NCBI RefSeq assembly: GCF_009755225.1
Contig: NZ_WQKZ01000002.1
Location: 496,001 to 560,000 of the forward strand
Length of the DNA: 64,000 nucleotides
Direction: 5' to 3'
Source of the DNA: Hymenobacter ginkgonis
GTDB lineage: Bacteria; Bacteroidota; Bacteroidia; Cytophagales; Hymenobacteraceae
The notes beneath the pieces were generated by a model. The model was not told the origin of the DNA. It was given only the letters and a program-made list of their open reading frames with translations, and made no database searches. Positions 24,436-33,333 of the stretch are shown here, one piece after another. The position numbers and the translations under genes were made by a program. Every line of letters starts with the position of its first letter. The first letter of the stretch is position 1.

Positions 24436-24906
24436 TTAAATGTCCTGCACGCGGCGGGTGCCAATTAGCCGGCCGTTTTGGTAGGTTTCAACTTTTTGCA
24501 AGGCGCCGGTTTCGGAGTAGTTCAGCCACTCGCCAAACCAATAGAAGTGTAAGCCATCGGGCTCGTCGACCACGCGGGCGTGGCCCTGGCGCGCTATGTG
24601 GCCATTGGGATGGTAGTAGGTAATGTCGTTGAGGCCGTGGCGGCGGTAGCGTTCCTGCCGCACCAGCCCGCCTACGGGCGAGTAGTAGCGCCAACGGCCT
24701 ACCGCTCGCCCGTGGCGGTAGCGGCCTTGCGTAAAAGGCCGGGCGTGGGCCGAATCATAATACACGTTCCAACGGCCAATGGGGTCGCCGCGCCGGTCAA
24801 GGCGGTTGGTGTGCCAAAACCCGCGCGGGCTGTTGGCTACGCGGGGCTGCGAGGTGACGCAGGCAGTGGCTACCAGCCCGAGCAGAACAAACAACAGAAC
24901 GCGCAT
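24436..24906 (-). CDS. Lipoprotein with YwqK/MORN-like repeats
   Basis: 156 aa from ATG 24906, which opens a lipoprotein signal (MRVLLFVLLGLVATACVTS, lipobox TAC). The rest consists of short repeats of the type DPIGRWNVYYDSAHA, RAVGRWRYYSP, LNDITYYHPNGHIARQG and GEWLNYSETGALQKVETYQNG, matching the toxin-antitoxin YwqK/MORN-like pattern. These repeats form beta-hairpins. Probably surface or periplasmic, outer-membrane anchored; function unknown. Its upstream region is shared with the divergent AIM24-family gene. Confidence 0.8.
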   Translation of the reverse strand: MRVLLFVLLGLVATACVTSQPRVANSPRGFWHTNRLDRRGDPIGRWNVYYDSAHARPFTQGRYRHGRAVGRWRYYSPVGGLVRQERYRRHGLNDITYYHPNGHIARQGHARVVDEPDGLHFYWFGEWLNYSETGALQKVETYQNGRLIGTRRVQDI

Positions 24907-25033
24907 ACGGGCGGATAAAAGACGAGTAACGGGCTGAGCAACAACGGTAGATTGCCGGCCGCAAGTATACGCGTAGGGGGCAAATTTGACCGCGCGCCTA
25001 CATTTGCGCCTCACCCTACCCCCTTGCCCAACC

Positions 25034-25816
25034 ATGCGCTCGCACGACGTTGACTACCGTATTCTTGGCTCCGATATCCAAGTGCTCGAAGTGGAGCTCG
25101 ACCCCCAGGAAACCGTTATTGCCGAGGCCGGCGCGATGGTGTACATGGACGAGGCCATCGCGTTTGAAACCAAGATGGGCGACGGCTCGTCTCCCGACCA
25201 GAGCATCTTGGGCAAGCTGTTTTCGGCCGGCACCCGTCTTATTACCGGCGAGAGCTTGTTTTTGACGCACTTTACGCACCGCGGCAGCTATGGCAAAAGC
25301 CGCGTGGCCTTTTCGGCACCCTACCCCGGCACTATTATCCCCATCGACTTGGGCACGATGCCAGCCGGCCTCATTGTGCAGAAAGATGGCTTTTTGGCGG
25401 CGGCGCGCGGCACCCAGATTAGCCTGCACTTCAACCAGAAGCTGGGGGCCGGGCTGTTTGGCGGCGAGGGCTTTATTCTGCAAAAGCTGACTGGCGACGG
25501 CAAAGCCTTTGTGCACGCCGGCGGCACCATCATCGAGAAGCACCTCCACAACGAGCTGCTACGCGTCGATACCGGCTGCGTAGTGGCTTTCGAGCCGAGC
25601 ATCGAGTTCAGCGTAGCCCGCGCCGGTGGCCTCAAGTCGATGATATTCGGGGGCGAAGGCCTGCTGCTAGCCACCCTGCGCGGCACGGGCCGCGTCTGGA
25701 TTCAGTCGATGCCCGTTAAGAAGCTCATCCAGGCCCTGGCGCCGTGGGGTGGCAATGCCAAGAAGGAAAGCGGAACGGTGCTGGGCGGCATCTTCGGCAA
25801 CCTGCTCGACGAGTAA
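25034..25816 (+). CDS. AIM24/TIGR00266-family protein
   Basis: 260 aa from ATG 25034 (MRSHDVDYRILGSDIQVLE). Motifs typical of the TIGR00266 family: VIAEAGAMVYMDEAIAFETK, GESLFLTHFTHRG, GTIIPIDLG, KLTGDGKAFVHAGGTIIEK, VDTGCVVAFEPSIEFSV and GGEGLLLATLRGTGRVWIQS. The fold is a TRAP-like beta-barrel. The bacterial members have no firm function; the yeast relative AIM24 supports mitochondrial inner-membrane organisation. A -7-like TACATTTG lies at 24999-25006. Confidence 0.9.
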   Translation: MRSHDVDYRILGSDIQVLEVELDPQETVIAEAGAMVYMDEAIAFETKMGDGSSPDQSILGKLFSAGTRLITGESLFLTHFTHRGSYGKSRVAFSAPYPGTIIPIDLGTMPAGLIVQKDGFLAAARGTQISLHFNQKLGAGLFGGEGFILQKLTGDGKAFVHAGGTIIEKHLHNELLRVDTGCVVAFEPSIEFSVARAGGLKSMIFGGEGLLLATLRGTGRVWIQSMPVKKLIQALAPWGGNAKKESGTVLGGIFGNLLDE

Positions 25817-25835
25817 GCGCCTGTCCGCGCTGGCG

Positions 25836-26039
25836 CTACTTGGGGCCGCCCGCCAAGTGCACGGCCACTACCACCAGCGCCCCAACCAGCGCCACGGTTA
25901 ATAGCCCCATTATCCATAATACGCGGCGGTGTTTAGCTCCGGCGGCTTCTAATTGCTTGGCCCCGTTGAAGGCGGAGCGTCGATAGCGGCGTTCTGGGGA
26001 GGAAGCGTGTTGACCAACAGAGAAATGGGGAGAAGCCAT
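25836..26039 (-). CDS. Small single-pass membrane protein
   Basis: 67 aa from ATG 26039. A hydrophilic, basic N-terminal half (PERRYRRSAFNGAKQLEAAG) precedes one strong helix (VLWIMGLLTVALVGALVVVAV) and a short HLAGGPK tail. A near-consensus -7 box (TACCTTTA on the minus strand, 26094-26101) lies about 55 bases upstream. It converges on the AIM24 gene 19 bases away. Function unknown; the reading frame and promoter together make it more likely than not to be real. Confidence 0.6.
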   Translation of the reverse strand: MASPHFSVGQHASSPERRYRRSAFNGAKQLEAAGAKHRRVLWIMGLLTVALVGALVVVAVHLAGGPK

Positions 26040-26274
26040 TGCTAAGAGGAGATAAAAAGGTGGGAAGAATGATAAATGAATGAAGCGGAGAGTTAAAGGT
26101 ACGGCGCGCCGCGCAAACTGGATTTTTATTTCGCCCTAATCGCTTAGTTATTCGACCACTGCCTACTTAGCCACGATGAATAACCAGCCAGGTTATCGGC
26201 GGCCGATTGTGTAAACGTACTAGTAGGGCTTTTATTGGTTTTATTTTATTTCGACGCCCGTAGGTGGTTAACTA

Positions 26275-27186
26275 ATGACGATTGCGTTTGCCCCAAACTA
26301 CCTCTTGCCCCTACCCCCCGGCCACCGCTTCCCCATGCTGAAATACGAGCTGCTGCCCGAGCAATTGCTGCACGAGGGCACGGCCACAGCCAGCGACTTT
26401 TTCATCCCTACCCCCCCGCCGCTGGCCGAGGTGCTGCGCACCCACGAGGCCGACTACCTGCACCGCCTGTTGCACGGCCAGCTCACGCGGCAGGAGGAGC
26501 GGGCCAGCGGCTTTCCGTGGTCGGCGGCGCTGGCCGACCGCGAAATCACGCTGCTGGGCGGCACCATTGGCTGCGCGCAGCGGGTGCTGGCGGGGGCGGG
26601 GGTAGCGCTCAATATTGCGGGCGGCACGCACCACGCATTTGCCGGGCGGCCCGAGGGATTTTGCTTGCTTAATGACCAGGCAGTGGCCGCCAACTGGCTG
26701 CTGGCCCACGAGCCGGTGCGGGTGCGCCAGATTCTCATCATCGACCTCGATGTGCACCAGGGCAATGGCACGGCGGCTATTTTTCGGCACGAGCCGCGGG
26801 TGTTTACCTTCTCGATGCACGGCGCCCGCAACTTTCCGGGCCGCAAGGAGGTGTCGGACCTCGACCTACCCCTGCCCGACGGCACCACCGATGCCGCCTA
26901 CCTGGCGCTGCTGGCCGATACGCTGCCGCGCCTGCTCGACGAGCAGGTGCGCCCCGATTTTGTGTTCTACCTCAGCGGCGTCGATGTGCTGGCTACCGAT
27001 AAGCTCGGCCACCTCGCTCTCACGCGTGCCGGCTGCCGCCAGCGCGACGAGCTCGTGCTCGGCGCCTGCCACCAGCGCGGCCTGCCCGTGGTGGTGTGCA
27101 TGGGCGGCGGCTACTCCGAGCGCATCGCCGACATTGTGGAGGCCCACGCCAACACCTACCGTGTAGCTGCCGACCTGTGGGGATAA
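26275..27186 (+). CDS. Histone-deacetylase-superfamily (acetoin-utilization-like) deacetylase
   Basis: 303 aa. The arginase/HDAC fold signatures are intact: GGTHHAFAG (catalytic tandem His), DLDVHQGNG (zinc ligands Asp and His), FSMHGARNFPG, YLSGVDVLATDKLG (third zinc ligand Asp and substrate pocket) and a Gly-rich CMGGGYSE before the C-terminus. Bacterial members deacetylate small molecules, polyamines or acetyl-lysine proteins; the substrate here is not evident. The ATG at 26275 is preceded by an AT-rich stretch. No operon partner; a terminator follows at 27225. Confidence 0.9.
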   Translation: MTIAFAPNYLLPLPPGHRFPMLKYELLPEQLLHEGTATASDFFIPTPPPLAEVLRTHEADYLHRLLHGQLTRQEERASGFPWSAALADREITLLGGTIGCAQRVLAGAGVALNIAGGTHHAFAGRPEGFCLLNDQAVAANWLLAHEPVRVRQILIIDLDVHQGNGTAAIFRHEPRVFTFSMHGARNFPGRKEVSDLDLPLPDGTTDAAYLALLADTLPRLLDEQVRPDFVFYLSGVDVLATDKLGHLALTRAGCRQRDELVLGACHQRGLPVVVCMGGGYSERIADIVEAHANTYRVAADLWG

Positions 27187-27224
27187 TTGATTGCTAGCCA
27201 ATAGGTAATGAGAATAAATCAACA

Positions 27225-27260
27225 AAAAGGCCCCACTCCAGGGTAGGAGTGGGGCCTTTT
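27225..27260. terminator. Bidirectional terminator
   Basis: AAAAGGCCCCACTCC (27225-27239) and its exact reverse complement (27246-27260) form a 15-bp stem with A and T runs on both sides, between convergent genes. Confidence 0.9.
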
Positions 27261-27283
27261 CCAGCATTATAGGCAGCTAGAGG

Positions 27284-27544
27284 TTAGCTACGGTTCTGGT
27301 TGGTAGTATTCGTGTCGGCATCCGAGCTGAACGTGTTGTGAAACCAGCTTTTGATATCGTCGATGGCGTGACCAGTTTTTTCTTGCAAGTTGCCAAACCA
27401 CTCGTCCTGCTTGCCTTCGGCGTAGGTTAGGTCGTCGTCGGTGAGGTTGCCCCACTTCTGCTTGGCAGCTCCTTTGATTTCGTTCCAGTTACCGCGAGCT
27501 TGCAGCTCGGTTTGGTCGTTGACCTTATTATCGTTGATGTCCAT
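27284..27544 (-). CDS. CsbD-family stress protein
   Basis: 86 aa. The CsbD signature is clear: NWNEIKGAAKQKWGNLTDDD followed by LTYAEGKQDEWFGNLQEKTG and an amphipathic DDIKSWFHNTF. CsbD proteins are abundant, hydrophilic, general-stress proteins of unknown mechanism (sigma-B controlled in Bacillus). The C-terminal tail DADTNTTNQNRS is polar. Monocistronic, ending at the shared terminator. Confidence 0.9.
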   Translation of the reverse strand: MDINDNKVNDQTELQARGNWNEIKGAAKQKWGNLTDDDLTYAEGKQDEWFGNLQEKTGHAIDDIKSWFHNTFSSDADTNTTNQNRS

Positions 27545-27669
27545 GAGTGAAAATCGGAAAGGGTGGGTTGTGGAGCTTATACGGGGGTAGGAAGGAGGAG
27601 GTTTATACGCCCGGCTTTCTGTCGGTTAGCGTGCTTACTTTAGCCCCAACGCCTACCCCCTTCCTCGTA

Positions 27670-29226
27670 ATGGACGACCTGCGCCTGACGCTCCAAACCC
27701 TACCCCCCGACGACCGCCGCGACCTCGCCCAGTTTATTCAGTGGCAGCGCCGCAAGGCCACGGGCCGCCAAGATTTGCGCCTGCTCGAACTACTGCTGCA
27801 CGCCAAAGAATACCGTTCCGAGGAGCTCATCGGCAAGCTTTACCCCGCCGAGCCCAACCCCACCGCCTACTATGCCCTGCGCAAGCGTCTGCTGCGCTAT
27901 CTTACTGATTACCTGCTGCTGCGCCAGCGCCAGTACGATGCCACGGCTGCCACCTCGGTGCGCGGGCAGCTTACGCTGGCGCAGTACCTATTTGGGGCCG
28001 GCGTGCCGCGCCTAGCCTGGAACCTGCTGCGCAAAGCCGAAAAACTAGCCCAAGACAACGAGCAGTACGAGCCGCTGAATGCGGTGTACAACCTCCAGAT
28101 ACAATACGCGCACCTGCCGCACGCCGAGCCGCTCGACGCCATCATCGAGCGCCGCACGCGCAACAAAAAAGCGGCCGATGAGGAGGAGCGCGCCAGCATT
28201 GCCGACAGCCTGCTGCGCCAGCGCCTGCGCCAAGCGCGGCTGCGCGGCAGGGGCGCCGTGCCCGCCGATGCCATTGTGCGCGACATAGTGGTTGAGTATG
28301 ACTTGCAGGAAGCCTTTGCGCGCTCGCCTTCGCTACTGTGCCGCCTCATGAGCATTACGCGCCACGCCATGCTGGTGCGCGGCGATTTTACCACGTTTGC
28401 GCCCTTCATCGAGCGCTGCTATGGGCTAATGGCGCGCCGCCACGGCTTCGCGCCCGCCCACCGCGGCTACCAGCTGCGGCTGCTCTACATGCTGGCCCAC
28501 GCGCTGTACCGCTCGCGGCGCTTTGCCGAGTCGGTGGCCTACCTCGAGCAGGGGCTGGCGGTGCTGGCCGCCGCGCCCAGCCGGCAGTTTGCCGATGTAG
28601 GGCCACGCTTTACGTTGCTGCTGGCGGCCAACTATGCTTTCTTGCGGCGCAACCGCGATAGCATCAGCATTTTAGAGAAAATTTTGCGCAACGAGCCCGC
28701 GCTGCTGCCCGCCGACCAGCTCACGGCGCGCTTGCAGCTTACGTTTCATTATTTTACCGAGGGCAATTTCTCTAAAGCCAACCATACCCTTATCAGCCTC
28801 GACCGCACCGACCACTGGCTGGAGCAAAACTTGGGCCTGGAGTGGCTCCTCAACCACAACCTCGGCGAGATGCTGATTCAGCTGGAGCTCGGCAACCCCG
28901 ACCACGCCCTAGCCCGCCTGCGCACCATCGAGCGCCGCCTGCACGAGCAGTTTCCGGCCACCGAGGCCACGGCCGAGCTGCCCGCCGCGCCGGTGGGCGG
29001 CCCCTACCGCTCGGTGCTGCATTACCTGGCCTTGGTGCACGAAATCATCAACGACCCAGCCGTGGCCACGCAGCCCGATTTTGCGGCGCGCGTGGCCCGT
29101 ATTCCGGCGTTTTTATCCGAAGAGCACGAAGACTTACAAGTCCTCAGCTTCTACGCTTGGCTGAAGGCGCGGGTACTAGGCCGGCCCTACCAAGAGGTGC
29201 TGCTGCGGTTGGCCGAGCAAGCGTAA
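27670..29226 (+). CDS. Large helical cytoplasmic protein, unknown function
   Basis: 518 aa from ATG 27670. An upstream in-frame start at 27547 would overlap the csbD promoter region and add unlike sequence. It is almost wholly alpha-helical: LRLLELLLHAKEYRSEELIGKLY, YYALRKRLLRYLTDYLLLRQRQ, then TPR-like pairs (FAESVAYLEQGLAVLAA, LLAANYAFLRRNRDSISILEKIL). No signal peptide or membrane segment. I recognise no named family; similar proteins occur in Hymenobacter-like genomes (from memory). A scaffold role is possible but unsupported. Confidence 0.8.
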   Translation: MDDLRLTLQTLPPDDRRDLAQFIQWQRRKATGRQDLRLLELLLHAKEYRSEELIGKLYPAEPNPTAYYALRKRLLRYLTDYLLLRQRQYDATAATSVRGQLTLAQYLFGAGVPRLAWNLLRKAEKLAQDNEQYEPLNAVYNLQIQYAHLPHAEPLDAIIERRTRNKKAADEEERASIADSLLRQRLRQARLRGRGAVPADAIVRDIVVEYDLQEAFARSPSLLCRLMSITRHAMLVRGDFTTFAPFIERCYGLMARRHGFAPAHRGYQLRLLYMLAHALYRSRRFAESVAYLEQGLAVLAAAPSRQFADVGPRFTLLLAANYAFLRRNRDSISILEKILRNEPALLPADQLTARLQLTFHYFTEGNFSKANHTLISLDRTDHWLEQNLGLEWLLNHNLGEMLIQLELGNPDHALARLRTIERRLHEQFPATEATAELPAAPVGGPYRSVLHYLALVHEIINDPAVATQPDFAARVARIPAFLSEEHEDLQVLSFYAWLKARVLGRPYQEVLLRLAEQA

Positions 29227-29263
29227 AATGAGCGTGTTGGCGCCCTACCCCCGGCTTGGCGGC

Positions 29264-29929
29264 TTAGGCTGGCTTAGCCAGCCGCACAATGTCCTTCACA
29301 TCGAGCACTGGCTTGCTGTACCCGAGCTGGCTCACGTGGAGCATGGCCAACCCTAGCTCGCCGAGCGAGCATGCCGTGCCTGGCGCTACCCGCCGCAACA
29401 CGGGGTAGAGCCAGCCAATCCAGCGGTAGAGCGGCAAGATGTGCTTTTGACCGTTAACGGGCTTCAAAAAGCCGGGCCGAAACATATACGTCGCCCGAAA
29501 CGGCAGCTGCAACAGCTCGTTCTCGGTGCGCCCTTTCACGCGGGCCCACATCTGGCGGCTTTTTTCGTGGCTGTCGGTGCCGGCGCCTGATATGTAGCTG
29601 AAGCTCATTTTCGGGTTGAGCCGCGCCAGGGTTTGGGCGAAGTGCAGCGTCAAGTCGTGCGTAGCGCGGATGTAGTCGGCTTCGCCCATGCCCACGGCCG
29701 ACACGCCCGCGCAGAAATAGCAGGCCGTGTAGCCCACCAACTCGTCTTCAACGCCCGTTAAATCGAAAAAATCGGGCACCAGTAGCTCGTTGAGCTTGGG
29801 GTGCGAGTGGCCGCTAGGCCGGCGGCTTACACTGAGCACAGCCTCTACGTCGGGCTGTGCCAGGCAGGTAAGTAAAACGCCCTCGCCCACCATGCCGGTG
29901 GCGCCCGTGATAATAATCCGTTGAGCCAT
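29264..29929 (-). CDS. NAD(P)-binding epimerase/oxidoreductase-like protein
   Basis: 221 aa. The N-terminus IIITGATGMVGEGVLL is the TGxxGxxG Rossmann signature of atypical SDRs. CFCAGVSAVGM and SYISGAGTDSHEKSRQMWARVKG follow; a Ser and a Lys are present but there is no canonical YxxxK, as in the HTATIP2/YbjT-like group. PFRATYMFRPGFLKPVNG is another group motif. It may bind NAD(P)H without dehydrogenase activity. Substrate unknown. It stands alone between two hairpins. Confidence 0.85.
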   Translation of the reverse strand: MAQRIIITGATGMVGEGVLLTCLAQPDVEAVLSVSRRPSGHSHPKLNELLVPDFFDLTGVEDELVGYTACYFCAGVSAVGMGEADYIRATHDLTLHFAQTLARLNPKMSFSYISGAGTDSHEKSRQMWARVKGRTENELLQLPFRATYMFRPGFLKPVNGQKHILPLYRWIGWLYPVLRRVAPGTACSLGELGLAMLHVSQLGYSKPVLDVKDIVRLAKPA

Positions 29930-29940
29930 ACTACATAAAG

Positions 29941-29994
29941 CTAAAACAAAACCCGCTTCCCCAGCTAGACGTGGAGAGGCGGGTTTTGTTTTAG
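29941..29994. terminator. Hairpin between the epimerase-like gene and rpoN
   Basis: CTAAAACAAAACCCGC (29941-29956) and its exact reverse complement (29979-29994) form a 16-bp stem. Read on the minus strand it ends rpoN transcription with a T-rich 3' arm. Confidence 0.85.
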
Positions 29995-30007
29995 GGGGTA
30001 GGGCGCG

Positions 30008-31615
30008 CTACAATTCCTTGCGCAGCCGAGCCACCGGAATATTGAGTTGCTCGCGGTACTTGGCCACCGTGCGCCGGGCAATGTTGTAGCCGCGGGCGTT
30101 CAGCATTTTCTCAAGCTTATCGTCGCTCAGCGGGTGGTCTTTCTTCTCATTGCCGATGAGGTCGCGCAGAATGCTCTTCACCTCGCGGCTGCTGGCGTCC
30201 TCGCCCGAATCGGTGGCAATACCTTCCGAGAAAAAGAATTTGAGCGGATAAATACCGTGCTCGGTCTGGATGGATTTGGAGTTGGCCACCCGGCTCACGG
30301 TCGAGATGTCCATGCCAATTTGCTGGGCAATGTCCTTGAGAATCATGGGCCGCAGCTTCGAGTCGTCGCCGGTGAGGAAGAACTCGCGCTGGCGCTCCAC
30401 AATGGCCGACATCGTGCGCAGCAGCGTGTTCTGCCGCTGCCGGATGGCGTCGATAAACCACTTGGCCGAGTCCAGCTTCTGCTTCACGAAGGTGACGGCC
30501 TCCTTCATTTTCTGGTCCTTTTTGGCCGCCTTGTCGTAGGTCTGGAGCATTTCGCGGTAGTCGCGGCTCACGCGTAGCTCGGGGGCATTGCGGGCGTTCA
30601 GGGTCAGGCTCAGCTCGCCGTTGTCGTTGGCCAAAATAAAGTCGGGCATCAGGTATTGCGCCCCGCCGCCGCTGCCGCGGCCGCCGCTTACGGGGCCGCT
30701 ACCCCCCGGCTTGGGGTTGAGGCGCAGAATAACGGCCACGGCTTCCTTCAGCTCATCATCTTCTAAATCAAGCTTCTGCTGAATGCGCTGGTAATGCTTC
30801 TTGGTGAACTCCTCAAATGTCTCAGTGAGAATGCGTTCAGCATTCTGCGTCGATTCGTCCTGCGGGCGGCGCTCTAGTTGCAAAAGCAGGCACTCGGGCA
30901 GGTCGCGGGCGGCAATGCCCGGCGGGTCAAACTGCTGAATGACGTGCAGCACGGCCTCAATCTCAGGCTCGCTCACTTCAAGGTTCTGGCTGAAGGCCAA
31001 GTCGTTGGCAATGGCCGCCAGGTCGCGCCGGATGTAACCATCGCTGTCGATGGAGCCTACTAGCTGCTCGCCAATGGCCTGCTGGCGCTCGTCGAGCTGC
31101 GCAAAGTGCAGCTGGTCGAGCAGCGAATCTTGCAGCGAGCCGCTGGTGTCGGCCAGCGGCATGTCGCGCTCTTCCTCGTCGCCGGGGCCGTCGCCCTGCA
31201 TTTTATAGCCCGCTATTTCGTCGTCGTTGACGTAGTCGCTGATGTCGATTTCGTGGTTATCGTTGTCGATGCCCAGGGCTTCGGGCTCGGCGGCGGGCTC
31301 GGGGCGCTCGTCGGCGTAGTCGTCGGGGCCGCTGCTGTCATCGGCCGGTTCGCCGCTGCTAAAATCCTCATCCAGCGTGCTATCGTCGCTGTCGAGCGAA
31401 TCGTTGGGGTCGTCGGCTTCGGGGGTGTCGTCGGCGCTGTCGTCGCGCTCGTCGGCATCGTCGCTATCGCCTTCTTCGAGGGCTGGGTTAACTTCCATTT
31501 CCTCTTTGATGCGCGTTTCCAGCTCGGCCGTTGGAATCTGCAACAATTTGATAAACTGGATTTGCTGAGGCGAGAGGCGCTGGGAAAGAAGCTGCTTAAG
31601 GTCGAGGCGTTGCAT
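30008..31615 (-). CDS. rpoN: RNA polymerase sigma-54 factor
   Basis: 535 aa from ATG 31615 (MQRLDLKQLLSQRLSPQQIQ), the conserved activator-interacting region I; a start at 31708 would add 31 unlike residues. A long acidic Asp/Glu/Ser segment (about residues 40-140) is region II. The core-binding domain (FDPPGIAARDLPECLLLQLE) and the C-terminal RpoN box ARRTVAKYRE are intact. Sigma-54 needs AAA+ activators to open promoters; a cognate-type activator with a GAFTGA loop is encoded at 62111. The acidic region is longer than in Proteobacteria. Confidence 0.96.
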   Translation of the reverse strand: MQRLDLKQLLSQRLSPQQIQFIKLLQIPTAELETRIKEEMEVNPALEEGDSDDADERDDSADDTPEADDPNDSLDSDDSTLDEDFSSGEPADDSSGPDDYADERPEPAAEPEALGIDNDNHEIDISDYVNDDEIAGYKMQGDGPGDEEERDMPLADTSGSLQDSLLDQLHFAQLDERQQAIGEQLVGSIDSDGYIRRDLAAIANDLAFSQNLEVSEPEIEAVLHVIQQFDPPGIAARDLPECLLLQLERRPQDESTQNAERILTETFEEFTKKHYQRIQQKLDLEDDELKEAVAVILRLNPKPGGSGPVSGGRGSGGGAQYLMPDFILANDNGELSLTLNARNAPELRVSRDYREMLQTYDKAAKKDQKMKEAVTFVKQKLDSAKWFIDAIRQRQNTLLRTMSAIVERQREFFLTGDDSKLRPMILKDIAQQIGMDISTVSRVANSKSIQTEHGIYPLKFFFSEGIATDSGEDASSREVKSILRDLIGNEKKDHPLSDDKLEKMLNARGYNIARRTVAKYREQLNIPVARLRKEL

Positions 31616-31796
31616 AGGGGTAGGGCAGAGAGAAAAAAGGCCAGCGAGCCGGGACGGAAAGAGAAGTACGGAGGAAAGAGGCGTTTGGTCGTAGCGTAAT
31701 ACTGGCAATTTCCTACTGGGGTTAGCGCCAACAGGCGGCTAGTGCCCCAGCGGCGGCTTTACCTTTGCGGGCTCCACTGCCTTTTGTGTACCCATT

Positions 31797-33200
31797 ATGC
31801 CTGCCGACCAGCTCCGCCGCACCCGCATTCAAGACCTCCTCAAAAGTACCGACCTCAACCGCGAAGTGCTGGTAAAAGCGTGGGTGCGCACCCGCCGGGG
31901 CAACAAATATGTGCAGTTTATTGCCCTCAACGATGGCTCCACCATCCACACGCTGCAAGTAGTGGCCGACGCCGAGAAGTTTCCCGAAGATAGCCTGAAG
32001 GAAATTACGACCGGCGCCTGCTTGGCCGTGCGCGGCCAGTTGGTGGCCTCGCAAGGCAAGGGCCAAGCGGTTGAAATTCAAGCTACCGAAATAACGGTGC
32101 TTGGCACGGCCGACCCCGAAGCCTACCCCCTCCAAAAGAAGGCTACCTCGCTGGAGCACCTGCGCGAAATCGCGCATTTGCGCCCCCGCACCAACACCTT
32201 TGGGGCGGTGCTGCGCATTCGGCACGCGCTGGCGTTTGCCATCCACGACTACTTCAACCGCCACGGGTTTTACTACGTGCACACGCCCATCATCACGGGT
32301 TCCGATGCCGAAGGCGCGGGCCAGATGTTCCGCGTCACGACCCTACCCCCCGAGCACCCGCCCCGCACCGAAGACGGTTCGGTAGACTTTTCGGAGGACT
32401 TTTTTGGCAAGCAAACCAACCTCACCGTGAGTGGGCAGCTTGAAGGCGAGCTGGCGGCCATGGCCTTGGGAAGTGTTTATACCTTTGGCCCCACTTTCCG
32501 GGCCGAAAACTCGAACACCGCCCGCCACCTGGCTGAGTTCTGGATGATTGAGCCCGAAGTGGCCTTCAACGACCTGGCCGACAACATGGACCTGGCCGAG
32601 GATTTCCTCCAAAGCCTGGTGAAGTACGCCCTGGAGCACTGCGCCGACGACCTGCAATTCCTCAACGATACCTACGACAAGGAACTGCTGGCGCGCCTCA
32701 GCTTCGTGACGACCAACGAGTTTCAGCGCCTCACTTATACCGAGGCGGTGGAAATTTTGAAATCGGCTAAAAAGAAATTCGAGTTTCCCGTTGATTGGGG
32801 CACCGACTTGCAGAGCGAGCACGAGCGCTACCTGGTGGAGAAGCACTTCAAAAAGCCGGTTATTCTCACCAACTACCCCAAGGAAATCAAAGCCTTCTAC
32901 ATGAAGCTCGACGACGACGGCCGCACCGTGCGGGCGATGGACGTGCTGTTTCCGGGCATTGGCGAAATCATCGGGGGCTCGCAGCGCGAAGAAGACTTGG
33001 CGAAGCTCCAAACCCGGATGCAGGAAATGAACGTGCCCGAAGACGAGCTGTGGTGGTACCTCGACACGCGCCGCTTCGGCACCGCGCCGCACGCCGGTTT
33101 CGGCCTGGGCTTCGAACGCCTCGTGCTGTTTGTAACGGGCATGACCAACATCCGCGACGTGATTCCGTTCCCGCGCTTCCCCAAAAACGCCGAGTTTTAG
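31797..33200 (+). CDS. asnS: Asparaginyl-tRNA synthetase
   Basis: 467 aa. An N-terminal OB-fold anticodon-binding domain ([25 protein letters not shown]) is followed by class II catalytic motifs: motif 2 [21 protein letters not shown] and motif 3 [27 protein letters not shown] (each within one domain). [11 protein letters not shown] and [14 protein letters not shown] are AsnRS-specific stretches. It charges tRNA-Asn. ATG 31797 gives the standard N-terminus; a -7-like TACCTTTG lies at 31760-31767. A clean terminator follows. Confidence 0.97.
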   Translation: MPADQLRRTRIQDLLKSTDLNREVLVKAWVRTRRGNKYVQFIALNDGSTIHTLQVVADAEKFPEDSLKEITTGACLAVRGQLVASQGKGQAVEIQATEITVLGTADPEAYPLQKKATSLEHLREIAHLRPRTNTFGAVLRIRHALAFAIHDYFNRHGFYYVHTPIITGSDAEGAGQMFRVTTLPPEHPPRTEDGSVDFSEDFFGKQTNLTVSGQLEGELAAMALGSVYTFGPTFRAENSNTARHLAEFWMIEPEVAFNDLADNMDLAEDFLQSLVKYALEHCADDLQFLNDTYDKELLARLSFVTTNEFQRLTYTEAVEILKSAKKKFEFPVDWGTDLQSEHERYLVEKHFKKPVILTNYPKEIKAFYMKLDDDGRTVRAMDVLFPGIGEIIGGSQREEDLAKLQTRMQEMNVPEDELWWYLDTRRFGTAPHAGFGLGFERLVLFVTGMTNIRDVIPFPRFPKNAEF

Positions 33201-33223
33201 GCCTGCCCACCACTGACTTACAC

Positions 33224-33255
33224 AAAAAAAGCACCCTAGCCAGGGTGCTTTTTTT
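33224..33255 (+). terminator. Terminator after asnS
   Basis: AAAAAAAGCACCCT (33224-33237) pairs perfectly with AGGGTGCTTTTTTT (33242-33255), loop AGCC. Confidence 0.95.
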
Positions 33256-33333
33256 ATGGCTGTTAATTGGCGCTAATTTGTACTACCGTAACCTTGTTGG
33301 CCGCGGTAGCCACTCCTTATTTCCTGCCCGCCC